Shown here piece after piece: positions 7,306 through 16,961 of a stretch of 34,416 nucleotides of DNA. This stretch comes from Microvirga zambiensis WSM3693 (lineage in GTDB: Bacteria; Pseudomonadota; Alphaproteobacteria; Rhizobiales; Beijerinckiaceae), in the NCBI RefSeq assembly GCF_016735695.1, contig NZ_JAERQD010000056.1, positions 1-34,416 on the forward strand, in the 5' to 3' direction. The notes beneath the pieces are model-generated. The model searched no databases and was not told the origin of the DNA. It saw only the letters and a list, made by a program, of their open reading frames with translations. How positions within the stretch are numbered: position 1 is the stretch's first letter; each line of letters starts with the position of its first letter. Both the position numbers and the translations under genes were made by a program.

Positions 7306-8805
7306 TCAGGGTGGAGCCGGGGTTGACGGGATGATCGCGAATCCCTCTGCGGCGGCAGCGCCCGGGTTCCGGAGCAATTGATCGACCCTCTGCGCAAACT
7401 CCTCCCGGTTTACCTTGCCCATGGAGTTGCGAGGTATCGCCGAGACCGGCACCACGCTAAAGGGCGGCAAGCTCGGCATCATCGAGCGGAGGTGTGACGG
7501 AAGTCTCCCGACGGCGTCCAATTGGCCGGCGACGGCGATTGCCAGACGAGCACCCTCTTGCCTATCCGGCAGCACGAAAGCGCAAGCATCCTCGACCCCC
7601 GCCGCGGAACGGGCAGCCTCATCGATGTCGTCGGCCGAGAGCTTTACACCGCCGACATTCAAAATTTCGGCGTCCCTCCCCATCAAGGTCAGCAACCCTT
7701 CGCCTGAGATTTGGGCGATGTCGCCTGGATAGAACCAGTCAGCCGAGAAATGCCGCGCGCTCGCGATCGGGTCGTTCAGATAGGTGGAAACCGAACCGGT
7801 CGTCTTGATCCGGATGCGGCCTGGCATGCCAATGGGTAGGATTTGGCCATTTTCACCGACGACCTCGACCTGAACGTCAGGGAAGATCGGGCCGACCGCT
7901 CCGGGATGCCTGTCAAGCACCCGCGCATCGCCAAGCGTGACCCCGCCGGTCTCCGATGCGCCGTAAGCGATCAGAACCTCCGAGCACAGGTTTGCCAGCA
8001 GAAGATCGCGAAGTCTCGTCGAGAGACGCCCTCCTGCAATGATGACCGGTCCGTTGATACGCTCCCGGGAATTTTCAGGACGGCTCTGAAGAACTGTGTT
8101 CAGCGCGGCGGGCGAGGCAATGATGACGTCGACTTCGCACCGAACGAGATCTTCGTAGGCATGTTCGGCCGTTCGCAGAAAACACATCGATCCACCGATC
8201 ATCCACGTTGCAAGCGTGGCCGTAAAACCATAGGCGGAATCGGGGCCCAAGCCACACCAAAGTACAGATTGTGTATGGAGGCGGCTGCGGCCCGCTGTTC
8301 CGGAGAGGCGGCGCTTCAGTGTTCCGGAGTCGAGACGGATAGCCTTCGGCTTTCCGGCTGTGCCGGAAGTGAAGCAGATTCTGCCAAAATGACGTTCGGC
8401 TTCATCAGGCGCCGGCAACGGGATGGAGCAGGTTGATTCCAGCCAATCCTCCCCGATCGCAATCATTCGAATGTCCCGGTCGCTGGCGGGTGGATCTCCT
8501 CCCGCATGGATGACGGCCGAGAGATCAGGCACGGCATCGATCTCCGCCTGGAAACGACTGGTCAGTGATACGGAAACCGCGCCAAGCCGCATGAGAGCCA
8601 GAAGAACACACCAATGCGCAGCAGATTGTCCGACATAGACGCCAACAACCTGACCCGGGTTTACCCCTGCTGCGGCCAGTCGCCCGGCGACGGCTTCGAC
8701 GTCGCGGTGAAGCGTCTGATAGGAAATGACAAGATCTCCGGATCGGAGAGCTGACTTGGGCTGAAGGTCGTCAGGGACATGGTCCAAAAGGTTGGAAATG
8801 TGCAT
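7306..8805 (-). CDS. AMP-dependent acyl-CoA synthetase/ligase-like (ANL superfamily)
   Basis: The protein is 499 residues. ANL core motifs are present in order: A3 FTSGTAGKPKA (145-155), A5 YGASETG (281-287), A7 DWFYPGD (356-362), A8 GRDAEILNVGGVKL (376-389) and A10 PRNSMGK with catalytic K464. These enzymes adenylate a carboxylic acid and usually transfer it to CoA or a carrier protein. The substrate cannot be read from sequence. The gene converges on the ABC importer operon with 28 bp between stops, so they are not one operon, although import and CoA activation of the same acid is a possible link. The ATG at 8805 is preceded only by a weak GGGTGA. Confidence 0.82.
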   Translation of the reverse strand: MHISNLLDHVPDDLQPKSALRSGDLVISYQTLHRDVEAVAGRLAAAGVNPGQVVGVYVGQSAAHWCVLLALMRLGAVSVSLTSRFQAEIDAVPDLSAVIHAGGDPPASDRDIRMIAIGEDWLESTCSIPLPAPDEAERHFGRICFTSGTAGKPKAIRLDSGTLKRRLSGTAGRSRLHTQSVLWCGLGPDSAYGFTATLATWMIGGSMCFLRTAEHAYEDLVRCEVDVIIASPAALNTVLQSRPENSRERINGPVIIAGGRLSTRLRDLLLANLCSEVLIAYGASETGGVTLGDARVLDRHPGAVGPIFPDVQVEVVGENGQILPIGMPGRIRIKTTGSVSTYLNDPIASARHFSADWFYPGDIAQISGEGLLTLMGRDAEILNVGGVKLSADDIDEAARSAAGVEDACAFVLPDRQEGARLAIAVAGQLDAVGRLPSHLRSMMPSLPPFSVVPVSAIPRNSMGKVNREEFAQRVDQLLRNPGAAAAEGFAIIPSTPAPP

Positions 8806-9314
8806 GGGTCACCCACGTGCGGCTCTTACGTGAACTGGTCGGGTTAACTGCCAAGCTGCGGGTAGATATCAGAAGCGGCCGCCCCTTGTCTCGACGTGCC
8901 ATGGTTCGCCTGGATCGACGCACGCAAGTATAGTCCAACGAGAGATCCGGCGCCTCAACAAGATTGGCCTTAGGGCCGACGGGCAATCGCCGGCGGCGTT
9001 GTTCATGATCCTGTTAAGGCTCAATCTCATGGCGCGCTCACCAATTGAATACACCACTCCTGTCACCAGACTTAATTCGCATAAAGTCAAGCTGTGAGAA
9101 GCAGGCAGCAGGCTTCAAGCCGAGGTCGCCCAGCGATTAGACAGCCCTTCGTTATCGTTGGACGCCCACGCCAATCGTAGTGTAAACTTCAGACATCCGA
9201 CTTATTCGAGTGCGTATTGGCTTCGCTTCGAAGAGTACCCCGGAAAGTTGTTCTGGGATGTGGGCGCAGATTTAACCTCCAATTGTTATTTTCCCCCAAT
9301 CGCGGGAGGAATGA
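8806..9314. other. Intergenic region before the RTX gene
   Basis: About 500 bp with no supported gene. Composition is more AT-rich than neighbouring genes between roughly 9000 and 9300. It must carry the divergent promoters of the ligase gene and of the RTX gene. Short open frames on the minus strand lack start signals and domain similarity. Confidence 0.5.
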
Positions 9315-11201
9315 ATGGCCGTTTTTAATGGCACTGCCGGTCCCGACAGCAGCATCAACGATAGCACGCAATCTCAAGGCCTCAGACTTCTGAATGGGAA
9401 CCCCGTCGCAGGCAAGCAGGACCCGAGAGGGGACGATACCCTCTTTGGATTCGGGGACGCGGATATCCTTCAAGGGTATGGGGGGTCCGACTCGCTTTTT
9501 GGGCAAGAGGGCGATGACGTTCTTTGGGGCCATGTCAGGCCCGGTGGCGCCGCACATGCCGGCGACACCCCTGACGGAGGGGATTTCCTTTATGGCGGTG
9601 ACGGCAACGACGAGATGCACGGGCAAGATGGCGATGATTACTTCGATCCCGGCTCAGGAACCAATAGTGTCGATGGTGGCCCAGGATCCGACGACGTCAA
9701 CTACGTTGGATCGAACCAAGCCGTCGCAGTCGATTTAGCGGCCGGGACAGCAAACGCAGGATCCTATGCGACGGATACGCTGACAAGCATCGAGAACGTT
9801 TTTGGATCTCACCAGGCCGATACGATCACGGGCAACAGCGGCGCAAACGAGATCGATGGACTGGGCGGGAACGACACCTTGGACGGCGGTGGTGGTAGTG
9901 ACACCGCAGTATTTACCGGCCGTCGCGAGAAATACCAGGTCACTGAGCTGCCGGATGGTTCACTGCGGATCGTGGACAACCGCACGCAAGGAGAAATCGA
10001 GGCAGACAGCGTCCATGCAACATATCAAGTATCGAACGGCTCGGATACGTTGTCGAACTTCGAGTCCTTCAGGTTCAAGGACGATACCTACACAAGAGCG
10101 CAGTTGCTCGAAACCACGAAGCCGAACGTGACGGTGAATCTCGTAGACACCGTGCTCAACGATGCTGACAAGACATCTCAGGTGACCTTCACTTTCTCGG
10201 AGGCGATCGCGACGGGAAGCTTTACAATCAGTGACGTCACTGTCGCAAACGGCGCTTTGTCCAACCTCGTTGTCGCGGCCAACGGTCTGTCGGCGACGGC
10301 GACGTTCACCGCGACCGATAGCGTCAATGCCACGGGTTCGGTCTCGGTGGCGGCCTCCAGGTTTACAGATCTGGCAGGAAACCAAAACAATGCTTCCAAC
10401 ACTGACACGGTGGCAATCAATACTCTCACGCTTTCTGTCATCGACGGTGGTCCCGGTCCTGATAACCTCCCCGGTACCGGAAGTGCCGACGTCATCGATG
10501 GCAAACAGGGCAACGATACGCTCCTCGGCAGTGCCGGGGCCGATCAGATGATCGGCGGCTCCGGTCAAGACACCGTGCGTTACACCCGCACCGTCACGCT
10601 TGATTTAGAGGATAGTGAGCGTAGCTCCGGTCAAGCCGCTGGCGATACCTTCAGCTCGATCGAGAGCTTCCAATTCTCGAACGGCAACGACAAAGCCTTT
10701 GGTGACGCCAACGCCAACCGGTTCCTCGGCGGCGGTGGGAGAGACATCCTCCGAGGTCGCGACGGTGACGATGTGCTGTATGGTCAAAGCGGTCGTGACA
10801 AGCTGCTTGGTCAAGACGGGGACGACCGATTGTTCGGTGGAGGCGACAGCGATCTGCTGGTCGGTGGCTTGGGCCGGGATGTGATGAACGGCAATGCCGG
10901 CGCGGATCGGTATGACTTCAACTCAGTGCTGGAATCGCGTGTCGGATCTCAGCGCGATGTGGTCTACCTGTCAGCGAAGGATCTCATCGATCTCCGGACG
11001 ATCGACGCGGATGGGGATACCCCTGGCAATCAGCGGTTCAGGTGGGTCGACAAGAATGACTTGGACGCCGCCTTCACTGGCAAGGATGGTCAACTCCGCT
11101 TTTCCAACGGCATTCTTCGCGGCGATGTCGATGGTGACAAGGTCGCCGATTTCGAGATCAGAGTTTTCGGCTCACTCAGTTCTGGAGACGTCATCCTTTA
11201 G
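9315..11201 (+). CDS. RTX-type calcium-binding secreted protein with Ig-like domain
   Basis: The protein is 628 residues. Nonapeptide RTX repeats (GGxGxDxLx) occur at about 40-110, 165-195, 375-420 and 465-535, for example GGDGNDEMHGQDGDD and LFGQEGDDVLWG. Between them, residues 268-370 form a bacterial Ig-like domain (TKPNVTVNLVDTVLNDADKTS, FSEAI, FTISDVTVANGALSNL). The C terminus, ending GDVDGDKVADFEIRVFGSLSSGDVIL (in two parts from about residue 590), matches the serralysin-type end recognised by type I secretion systems, which also explains the absence of an N-terminal signal peptide. The family binds calcium and folds outside the cell. No ABC exporter, membrane-fusion protein or TolC gene is in the window. 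No catalytic motif is seen. GGGAGGA precedes the ATG. The gene converges on the subtilase gene, 32 bp between stops. Confidence 0.88.
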   Translation: MAVFNGTAGPDSSINDSTQSQGLRLLNGNPVAGKQDPRGDDTLFGFGDADILQGYGGSDSLFGQEGDDVLWGHVRPGGAAHAGDTPDGGDFLYGGDGNDEMHGQDGDDYFDPGSGTNSVDGGPGSDDVNYVGSNQAVAVDLAAGTANAGSYATDTLTSIENVFGSHQADTITGNSGANEIDGLGGNDTLDGGGGSDTAVFTGRREKYQVTELPDGSLRIVDNRTQGEIEADSVHATYQVSNGSDTLSNFESFRFKDDTYTRAQLLETTKPNVTVNLVDTVLNDADKTSQVTFTFSEAIATGSFTISDVTVANGALSNLVVAANGLSATATFTATDSVNATGSVSVAASRFTDLAGNQNNASNTDTVAINTLTLSVIDGGPGPDNLPGTGSADVIDGKQGNDTLLGSAGADQMIGGSGQDTVRYTRTVTLDLEDSERSSGQAAGDTFSSIESFQFSNGNDKAFGDANANRFLGGGGRDILRGRDGDDVLYGQSGRDKLLGQDGDDRLFGGGDSDLLVGGLGRDVMNGNAGADRYDFNSVLESRVGSQRDVVYLSAKDLIDLRTIDADGDTPGNQRFRWVDKNDLDAAFTGKDGQLRFSNGILRGDVDGDKVADFEIRVFGSLSSGDVIL

Positions 11202-11233
11202 GTGAAAGGGCGCCGTCATTGGGAATTGTGCCT

Positions 11234-14200
11234 TCAAGGCGTGTCTGAAGTCTGTGCCGCAAAAGGCAAGGCAACCGGCTGCTCATTGGCTGCCGTCACC
11301 GGGGCGGACCCCGTGGGTTGTGCGCACAGGCCCGCCACCTGGATCAGGCCGAACCCGTACGTCGGATCCCATCCCGGCTTCCCGAGGTCGCGGGTGCGCG
11401 CTTCCAAGCGGGACTCAACCAATTTGGAATCCAACGTGGGATTGGACGCAAACAACAGGCTTGCGGCGGCCGACACGAAGGGGACGGCATAGGATGTGCC
11501 TGTCTTCAGGGCGCCGCTGCCCTTCAACGACGCTGTCCAGATATTCACGCCGGGTGCAGCCACGTCGATATATCCGCCTTGCGTGGCGCGCTTGTATACC
11601 TTCAGATCCTGATCCACTGCCGTGACCGCGATGACCCCAGGATAGGCGGCCGGATATGACGGTTCGGCGCCGGGACCGTTGTTGCCCGCGGCCGCGACGA
11701 CCATGATCCCCTTGGCCTGGGCGGCCTCGATGGCTTTCTGGAGGACCTCATTCGGTGGACCTGACAGGCTCAGGTTCATGACCTGCACGCCACGCTCGGC
11801 CAATGCCTCGACGGCGGCCACGAGGGACATCACGTCCGTCCGATCAGCGGTGCCGCCGTCGCGGTAGAAGGCATCCACCGCCACAATCTTCGCATCCGGC
11901 AGCAGACCAGGCGTCTGGCTCCCCCGCCGTCCGGCAAGGAGAGCGGCAATCGCGGTGCCATGATCCTGCAAGGAGGCGTCGGAGTGCTTTGCAGGTGGCG
12001 GCAAGACCTCGATCGCCTGGTCCCTCAACGCATCGTGCTCGAGGTTGATGCCTGTGTCGATCAGGCCGATGAGAGGCGTCGGACCGCAGCGAGCCGCATC
12101 GGACACCGACCAGCTCACGAGAGAAGTCGCCTTACACTCGGGGCCAGTGCATGTCTCTGCACCCCCATCGAGATAGTAGTAGTGATCGAAATCCGCCGAA
12201 GCCCGGGCATCGACCATACGGATCGTTTGCCGGGCCTGTGTCAGGGACGCGCCTTGGGGTACGCGCAGCCTGATCACCTGCGGCGCGACCCGGCCTTGCG
12301 TCTGGGTCTCAACGTGAAAGCCCTGCGCGGTCAGCTTGGTCAGATCGTCTCGGGACAGGCCCGACGCCAGGATGAAGCTCGTCGATTGCCGCGGCTTGGG
12401 ACGTGGATCGACGGCATTCTCCACACTGGCGTTGGCATTGTTGCTTTGCACGGCCTCTGCCTGGCTCGACGCCTGCGAGGGCGCCTGCGCCGAGGGGGTT
12501 GCTTTGGAGGTCGCTTGGGCCGGGCTCGAAGCCTGGGCCGCGGCGGCCGCGACGCCTTGGCCCGTCTGCGTTGGACTGGTTCCGGCAGGGACTGGCGAGG
12601 GAGCCGGCGTTGGATTGGTACTGGCCGGCGTCGGTGTCGGCGTCGGGCTCCCGATCGGCGCGACGGATACAGGGGTTGTGCTCTGCGTCGTCGGCACCGT
12701 CTTGGTGGAGATATCTGTCTGCGCAGTCTCCGTCTTGGGTGAAACCTCTGATGTCGCCGGTGCCGTCGAAGGTTCCTGGGTCGGGTTCGATGCCTGCTGC
12801 TCGGACGCTGGAGGTGAGCTCACACTCGTTGAGGCCTGGCTCGTCGAACCTTCTGATTGCCCAGACCCCGGCTTGTCGGAAGCCTGCGACGCGACCGTTT
12901 CCTGAGGGGCAGCTTGCGACTGGTCGCTTGTCGACTGCTCGGGTGCCGTGGCCGCGACGTCGCTCGTGGAGGCCGGGGTGTCCGCCGGAGCTGGAGTCGA
13001 TGCTGTTTGATCAGGTGTGGAGGTCGACGCCTGGCTTGCGGGCGTGGAACCGGTGGAAGAGCCAGCTTGTGCAACATCCGTCGAGGCCGGCTGCGATGAA
13101 TTCGCCGGTGCAGGCGTTGATGCCGGGGTCGGACTCACTGCTTGCCCGGCAGGAGCAGCAGCTATGTCCTGGTTAGACGGGGTTTGGCTCGGCGGGGTTT
13201 GGCTGGTGCTCGCCGGGGCAGGGGAGGTTACGGATGACTGAGTCCCTGTCGGCGACACGGCCCCAGGAACGGCGTTCTGGCTCGTCGGAGAGGAGGCGGT
13301 GGGGGCATCTGCCTGTGCGGTCTGCGTTCCGCTCGGCGGCTGCGAGGTTTCCGGAGCCTGGGTCGGCGTTTGCGCCTGGCTCGGCGGGCTCGTACTGACG
13401 CTCTGCGCTGGCGGAGTGGCCGCTGGTGCCTGTCCCACTGTTTCCTGTCCGGATGTGGGGGGCGAACTCTGGCTTGTCGAAGGCGTGCTGGTGGGAGCGT
13501 CTGCCTGTACGGTCTGCGTTCCGCTCGGCGGCTGTGATGTTTCCGAAGTCTGGGGCGGGGCCTGGGTCACGCTCGTCGTGGTCGGGCTGGCGCTCACCGG
13601 TGCCGGAGAAGCCGATGTGGTCTGATCCGCTGTCTGCTGCTCGGATGCAGGAGCTGAACTCTGGTTTGTCGTAGACGCGCTAGTGGGGGTATCTGCCTTT
13701 ACAGTCTGTGTCGTGCTTGATGGCTGTGATGTTTCCGGCGCCGCGGTGGGCGCTTGGGTCGCGTTCGTCGGCGTCGGGCTGGTGCTGACCGATGTCGGAG
13801 AAGCCGATGGGGCAGGAGCTGAGCTCTGGTTTGTCGAAGGCGTGTTGATGGGGGCGTCTGCCTGTACGGTCTGCGTCACGCTCGTCGTGGTCGGGCTGGC
13901 GCTCACCGATGTCGAACTGGCGTTCACCGACGTCGAAGAGGTCGTAGTTTTCTGATCCGCCGTCTGCTGCGTTGATGCGGGAGCTGAGCTCTTGCTTGTT
14001 GGAGCGGAACTGTCGGCGGCGCCTGGTTGTGCAGCCTGCGCCTGGCTTGTCGCCTGTGAGGTCGCAGGCGTCGGAGCGGCTTTTTGAGTTGTCGCGTTGG
14101 CCGGGGCCGCCGTTTGCTGGTCGGATATCGTGGTGGACCCCCGGCTCGTCGGTGTCGGTCCAATAGGGGCACCTGCTTCAGTCTTTGCCTTCGTTGAATC

Positions 14201-15439
14201 CTTCGTTGCCGTTGTTGTCTGAGAGGCAGCTTTGCTCCGGTCGGCCGTTTGCTTGTCCGATGCGGCGGCCTTGCCCTGCGCCTTTGCGCTGCCGCGCTGG
14301 CTTTCGCTGCTATCTGCCTTGGTGGAGCCTGCCGTGCCGCTCGCGGAAGCAGCCGTGTCATCAACCGTCGAGGTGCCGCTTGCTCTCTGCGCTCCGGCCT
14401 TGCCTTTGTTGGATCCTGGGTCGGTGGTGCTGCCGGCTACGCCGCTGTCTGCGCTCGACCTCGTGTCCCTGTTCCCGCTAGCGCCACCGCGCTTGCCTCC
14501 GCCTTTGCCGTCAGCCGCGCCGCTATCCTGACCTGCGCCACCGCCAGGGCTGCCTTTCGTGGCCTCTTTGCCTCCGCCGTTGCTCTTGCCATCTGCCTGG
14601 CCGGATCTTGCGTCGGCCGAGTCGGTTCCCCTGCTGCCGCGGGCACTCTTGTTCCCGCCCCGTGAATTTTCGGCCTTGCCCGCCCCCTTGCCACCTTGCC
14701 CTTTACCGCTTCCCTCGTTGCCTGACCTTCCGTTACCGGAGCCCGAGGAGGAATTGCCATCGGCATTGCTTCCGTTGCCTTGGCCTTGGGAGCTTCCGCC
14801 AGCTCCGCTGTTACCGGCACCCGCTCCTGAGTTGATGCCTCCTCCGGCGCTGCCTGGTTGTCCGCCGGCCGGGCCGCCTTGGTCGCTCTGCCCAGGGGCG
14901 CCCTTGCCCCCACCTTGTCCGTTGCCGCGCTTTCCACCCTGGTTGCCCGCACCTTGGCCACCTGCGCCTGCGTTACCTCCACCTGGATTGCCACCAGGCG
15001 AGCCATCCTTGCCGCCTCCAGGATTCCCCTGTCCCCCGGCAGCGCCTCCGGAGTCGCCAGACCTGCCATCGCTGCCTTTTCCGCCGCGATTGCCATCGCC
15101 GCCACCCTTGCCACTCTCGCCGCCTTTGCCGCCGCCATTGCCGTCGCTGCCGCGGCCACCATCGCCACCACCTCTTCCGCCCTGGCCGCCTTTCCCGCCA
15201 CCATTGCCGTCGCCGCCGCCATTGCCGTCGCCGCGGCCACCACCTCCGTCCCCACGGCCTCCGCCGCCACCGCGGCCTCCACCGCCGCCGGAGCCGTCAC
15301 CGCCCTTCGCGATGGCTGCACCGTCCAGGATGGGCAAGCTGGCGCCATGGCCGAGATCGAGTTGAACCCGCAAGGGAAGAGCAGCCGCAGTGCTTGCTAC
15401 CGCAACGAGGATATGTCGCCACCAGCGGGCCATGATCAC
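11234..15439 (-). CDS. Giant subtilase (peptidase S8) with about 1,000-residue low-complexity N-terminal region
   Basis: The protein is 1,401 residues. The catalytic domain is C-terminal, about 1105-1385, with D1128 in LIGLIDTGIN, H1160 in QDHGTAIAALL, the AAAGNNGPG oxyanion segment and S1316 in GTSYAVPF, all in subtilisin order and spacing. A short hydrophobic N-terminal stretch (about 8-24) looks like an export signal. Residues 45 to about 330 are extremely Gly-rich (GGG, GDG, GNGG), and about 330-1040 are Ser/Thr/Ala/Pro/Gln-rich with 64-residue tandem repeats. A segment near 1045-1100 resembles the RVAPQVIRLRVPQG region that precedes related proteases. Relatives are commonly 400-700 residues, so the linker is exceptional. 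The annotated start is GTG; the ATG at 15433, close to AGGTGA, is an equally good choice. The substrate is unknown. Confidence 0.88.
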   Translation of the reverse strand: MIMARWWRHILVAVASTAAALPLRVQLDLGHGASLPILDGAAIAKGGDGSGGGGGRGGGGGRGDGGGGRGDGNGGGDGNGGGKGGQGGRGGGDGGRGSDGNGGGKGGESGKGGGDGNRGGKGSDGRSGDSGGAAGGQGNPGGGKDGSPGGNPGGGNAGAGGQGAGNQGGKRGNGQGGGKGAPGQSDQGGPAGGQPGSAGGGINSGAGAGNSGAGGSSQGQGNGSNADGNSSSGSGNGRSGNEGSGKGQGGKGAGKAENSRGGNKSARGSRGTDSADARSGQADGKSNGGGKEATKGSPGGGAGQDSGAADGKGGGKRGGASGNRDTRSSADSGVAGSTTDPGSNKGKAGAQRASGTSTVDDTAASASGTAGSTKADSSESQRGSAKAQGKAAASDKQTADRSKAASQTTTATKDSTKAKTEAGAPIGPTPTSRGSTTISDQQTAAPANATTQKAAPTPATSQATSQAQAAQPGAADSSAPTSKSSAPASTQQTADQKTTTSSTSVNASSTSVSASPTTTSVTQTVQADAPINTPSTNQSSAPAPSASPTSVSTSPTPTNATQAPTAAPETSQPSSTTQTVKADTPTSASTTNQSSAPASEQQTADQTTSASPAPVSASPTTTSVTQAPPQTSETSQPPSGTQTVQADAPTSTPSTSQSSPPTSGQETVGQAPAATPPAQSVSTSPPSQAQTPTQAPETSQPPSGTQTAQADAPTASSPTSQNAVPGAVSPTGTQSSVTSPAPASTSQTPPSQTPSNQDIAAAPAGQAVSPTPASTPAPANSSQPASTDVAQAGSSTGSTPASQASTSTPDQTASTPAPADTPASTSDVAATAPEQSTSDQSQAAPQETVASQASDKPGSGQSEGSTSQASTSVSSPPASEQQASNPTQEPSTAPATSEVSPKTETAQTDISTKTVPTTQSTTPVSVAPIGSPTPTPTPASTNPTPAPSPVPAGTSPTQTGQGVAAAAAQASSPAQATSKATPSAQAPSQASSQAEAVQSNNANASVENAVDPRPKPRQSTSFILASGLSRDDLTKLTAQGFHVETQTQGRVAPQVIRLRVPQGASLTQARQTIRMVDARASADFDHYYYLDGGAETCTGPECKATSLVSWSVSDAARCGPTPLIGLIDTGINLEHDALRDQAIEVLPPPAKHSDASLQDHGTAIAALLAGRRGSQTPGLLPDAKIVAVDAFYRDGGTADRTDVMSLVAAVEALAERGVQVMNLSLSGPPNEVLQKAIEAAQAKGIMVVAAAGNNGPGAEPSYPAAYPGVIAVTAVDQDLKVYKRATQGGYIDVAAPGVNIWTASLKGSGALKTGTSYAVPFVSAAASLLFASNPTLDSKLVESRLEARTRDLGKPGWDPTYGFGLIQVAGLCAQPTGSAPVTAANEQPVALPFAAQTSDTP
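13299..13920. repeat. Imperfect 192-bp minisatellite within the subtilase linker
   Basis: A DNA unit containing TCTGCCTGTACGGTCTGCG starts at about 13299, 13491, 13683 and 13848, giving spacings of 192, 192 and 165 bp. All spacings are multiples of three, so the frame is kept, and the protein gains or loses 64- or 55-residue blocks with the core TQTVQADAPTS. Unit order and divergence suggest expansion by slippage or unequal recombination. Confidence 0.8.
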
Positions 15440-15821
15440 CTCATGACGCCTTCAATGCCTAGCTTCGCAAGTTGCCGCGCGGCGAGTTGACGAACTGGAA
15501 CCGACTTGTTGGCGCGCAGCATGGAGCGCTGAAAATGCGAACTATACCATATTCGAGATGAGTGGGAGTAATCCAATCACTTATTGTATCAGATCAGCTA
15601 GACATTAATACTTCAGATGATCTTTATTTCCTGTGCCGGCGGCTGCCTTCCGTTGCCAGACGGGACTGATTTGCCACAAATTGCTAAGCTATACAGGAGG
15701 ATCCATCAACGGGAATTCGGTACCTGCTGCTGCCCGATCTCCAATTCATCGATCGTCGGTAGCGTCTCTACGGGTTCCCGCGATATTGTGAGATCCGATG
15801 GCCTCGAACGAGGAGATCACG
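15440..15821. other. AT-rich divergent intergenic region
   Basis: The region between the subtilase gene and the DUF6494-like gene has a markedly AT-rich core around 15535-15635 (for example CATTAATACTTCAGATG), which probably contains the promoters of both divergent genes. No open frame with a start signal is supported. Confidence 0.5.
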
Positions 15822-16016
15822 ATGGATGAAGACCACTTCAACATGGCCGTCCGCAAGTTCCTGAAGGAAGTAGGAGTGACGTCGCAGCGAGAGATCGAGC
15901 GGCTTGTGCGTGAGCGAGACATGAAAAGCACCAACCTGCGGCTTCGCATGACCCTGACCTCGGACGATGATCCAGCGTTAAAGCACGTGGTTGAAACGTC
16001 CATCGAACTCCGCTGA
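15822..16016 (+). CDS. DUF6494-like small protein
   Basis: The protein is 64 residues. The N-terminal part MDEDHFNMAVRKFLKEVGVT and the following SQREIERLVRE helix, then LRMTLT and HVVETSIELR, match the short proteins grouped as DUF6494, which are common in alphaproteobacteria and have no known function. It is probably cytoplasmic, with a helix followed by two strands. The ATG at 15822 is chosen over 15798 because AGGAG (15811-15815) sits six bases before it. The next gene, 246 bp downstream on the same strand, has its own ribosome binding site. Confidence 0.75.
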   Translation: MDEDHFNMAVRKFLKEVGVTSQREIERLVRERDMKSTNLRLRMTLTSDDDPALKHVVETSIELR

Positions 16017-16262
16017 AACAACGTTGCCATGAAGGCTTGTGCAGCCCCGCATTTATTCAGACTTCCGCGCCTGCTACGATGTCCGCGTCTGAGGAGATCT
16101 GCGCGAAGATTGCCGGACCTCGGGCGCCCGGTGTTGGCCTTGCAGCCAAGCCGGACGACATGACCATGCATTCGGGCTTTTGATGGCTGACCAGAACCAG
16201 TTCCTGCTCAAGCGCTCATGGTCGGTGGCGGTCACTCCGTTCAACCGGAAGGGAGCGTCCTG

Positions 16263-16961
16263 ATGCGGACGCGCCGAATGACGCTGACACCGGAACATGT
16301 GGCGCAAGTCCATCGTGTGCTGGACGATCCAGGCCCGGATCCGACATGGACCTACCATGGGGACACGGACTATGACGCCCTGGCGCGGGACCTGATTGCC
16401 TGCCGTCCGGATGGACCCGACACCTGGCTGTTCGCCTACGGATCCCTGATCTGGAAGCCGGAGATTGAACATGTCGAGACGCGGCGGGGAACGGCCCGTG
16501 GCTGGCACCGCTCATTCTGCTTCCGGATCGAGCGCTTCCGCGGCACCAGGGAGCTGCCCGGACTGATGATGTCGCTCGACCGCGGCGGGCAGTGCCAAGG
16601 TGTTCTGTTCAGGCTGCCCCCGAGCGATCTGGCAGCCCAGTTGGGCAAGCTGCTCCGGCGGGAGATCACGGTGAAGCCACCCAACAACCTCCCGCGCTGG
16701 ATCAATGTCGAGACCGATCAGGGAATCGTGCGGCCGCTCGCCTTCGTCATGAACCGGCGGTCGCGCTTTTACACCGGGCGGCTGCCGCCCGAGCAGATCG
16801 CGGACGTTCTGGCTCGGGCCTGCGGGCATTGGGGCTCCTGTGCGGAGTACCTGCACAGAACGGTGGCCCATCTCGAGGAGCAAGGCATCCACGACCGCAA
16901 TCTCTGGCGGCTGCAAGCACTGGTCGCGGAACGGATCAAGGCCGATGGGTGTGGAACGTAG
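16263..16961 (+). CDS. Gamma-glutamylcyclotransferase, ChaC family
   Basis: The protein is 232 residues, the normal bacterial ChaC size. ChaC enzymes cleave glutathione to 5-oxoproline and Cys-Gly in the cytoplasm. The substrate-binding turn YGSL is at residues 59-62 in LFAYGSLIWKPE. The C-Q-GVLFRL stretch and LLRREITV follow, with E134 as the likely catalytic glutamate by comparison with E. coli ChaC. SRFYTGRLPPEQIADVLARACGHWG and the C-terminal HDRNLWRLQALVAE also match the family. The ATG at 16263 is supported by AAGGGAG seven bases upstream. The gene is alone on its transcript as far as can be seen. Confidence 0.88.
   Translation: MRTRRMTLTPEHVAQVHRVLDDPGPDPTWTYHGDTDYDALARDLIACRPDGPDTWLFAYGSLIWKPEIEHVETRRGTARGWHRSFCFRIERFRGTRELPGLMMSLDRGGQCQGVLFRLPPSDLAAQLGKLLRREITVKPPNNLPRWINVETDQGIVRPLAFVMNRRSRFYTGRLPPEQIADVLARACGHWGSCAEYLHRTVAHLEEQGIHDRNLWRLQALVAERIKADGCGT

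Noticed and set aside
14437..15365. Long Pro-rich and Ala-rich open frames opposite or within the Gly-rich part of the subtilase
   Set aside because: They are other-frame translations of the GGN repeat DNA; the Gly-rich frame is continuous with the signal peptide and protease domain.
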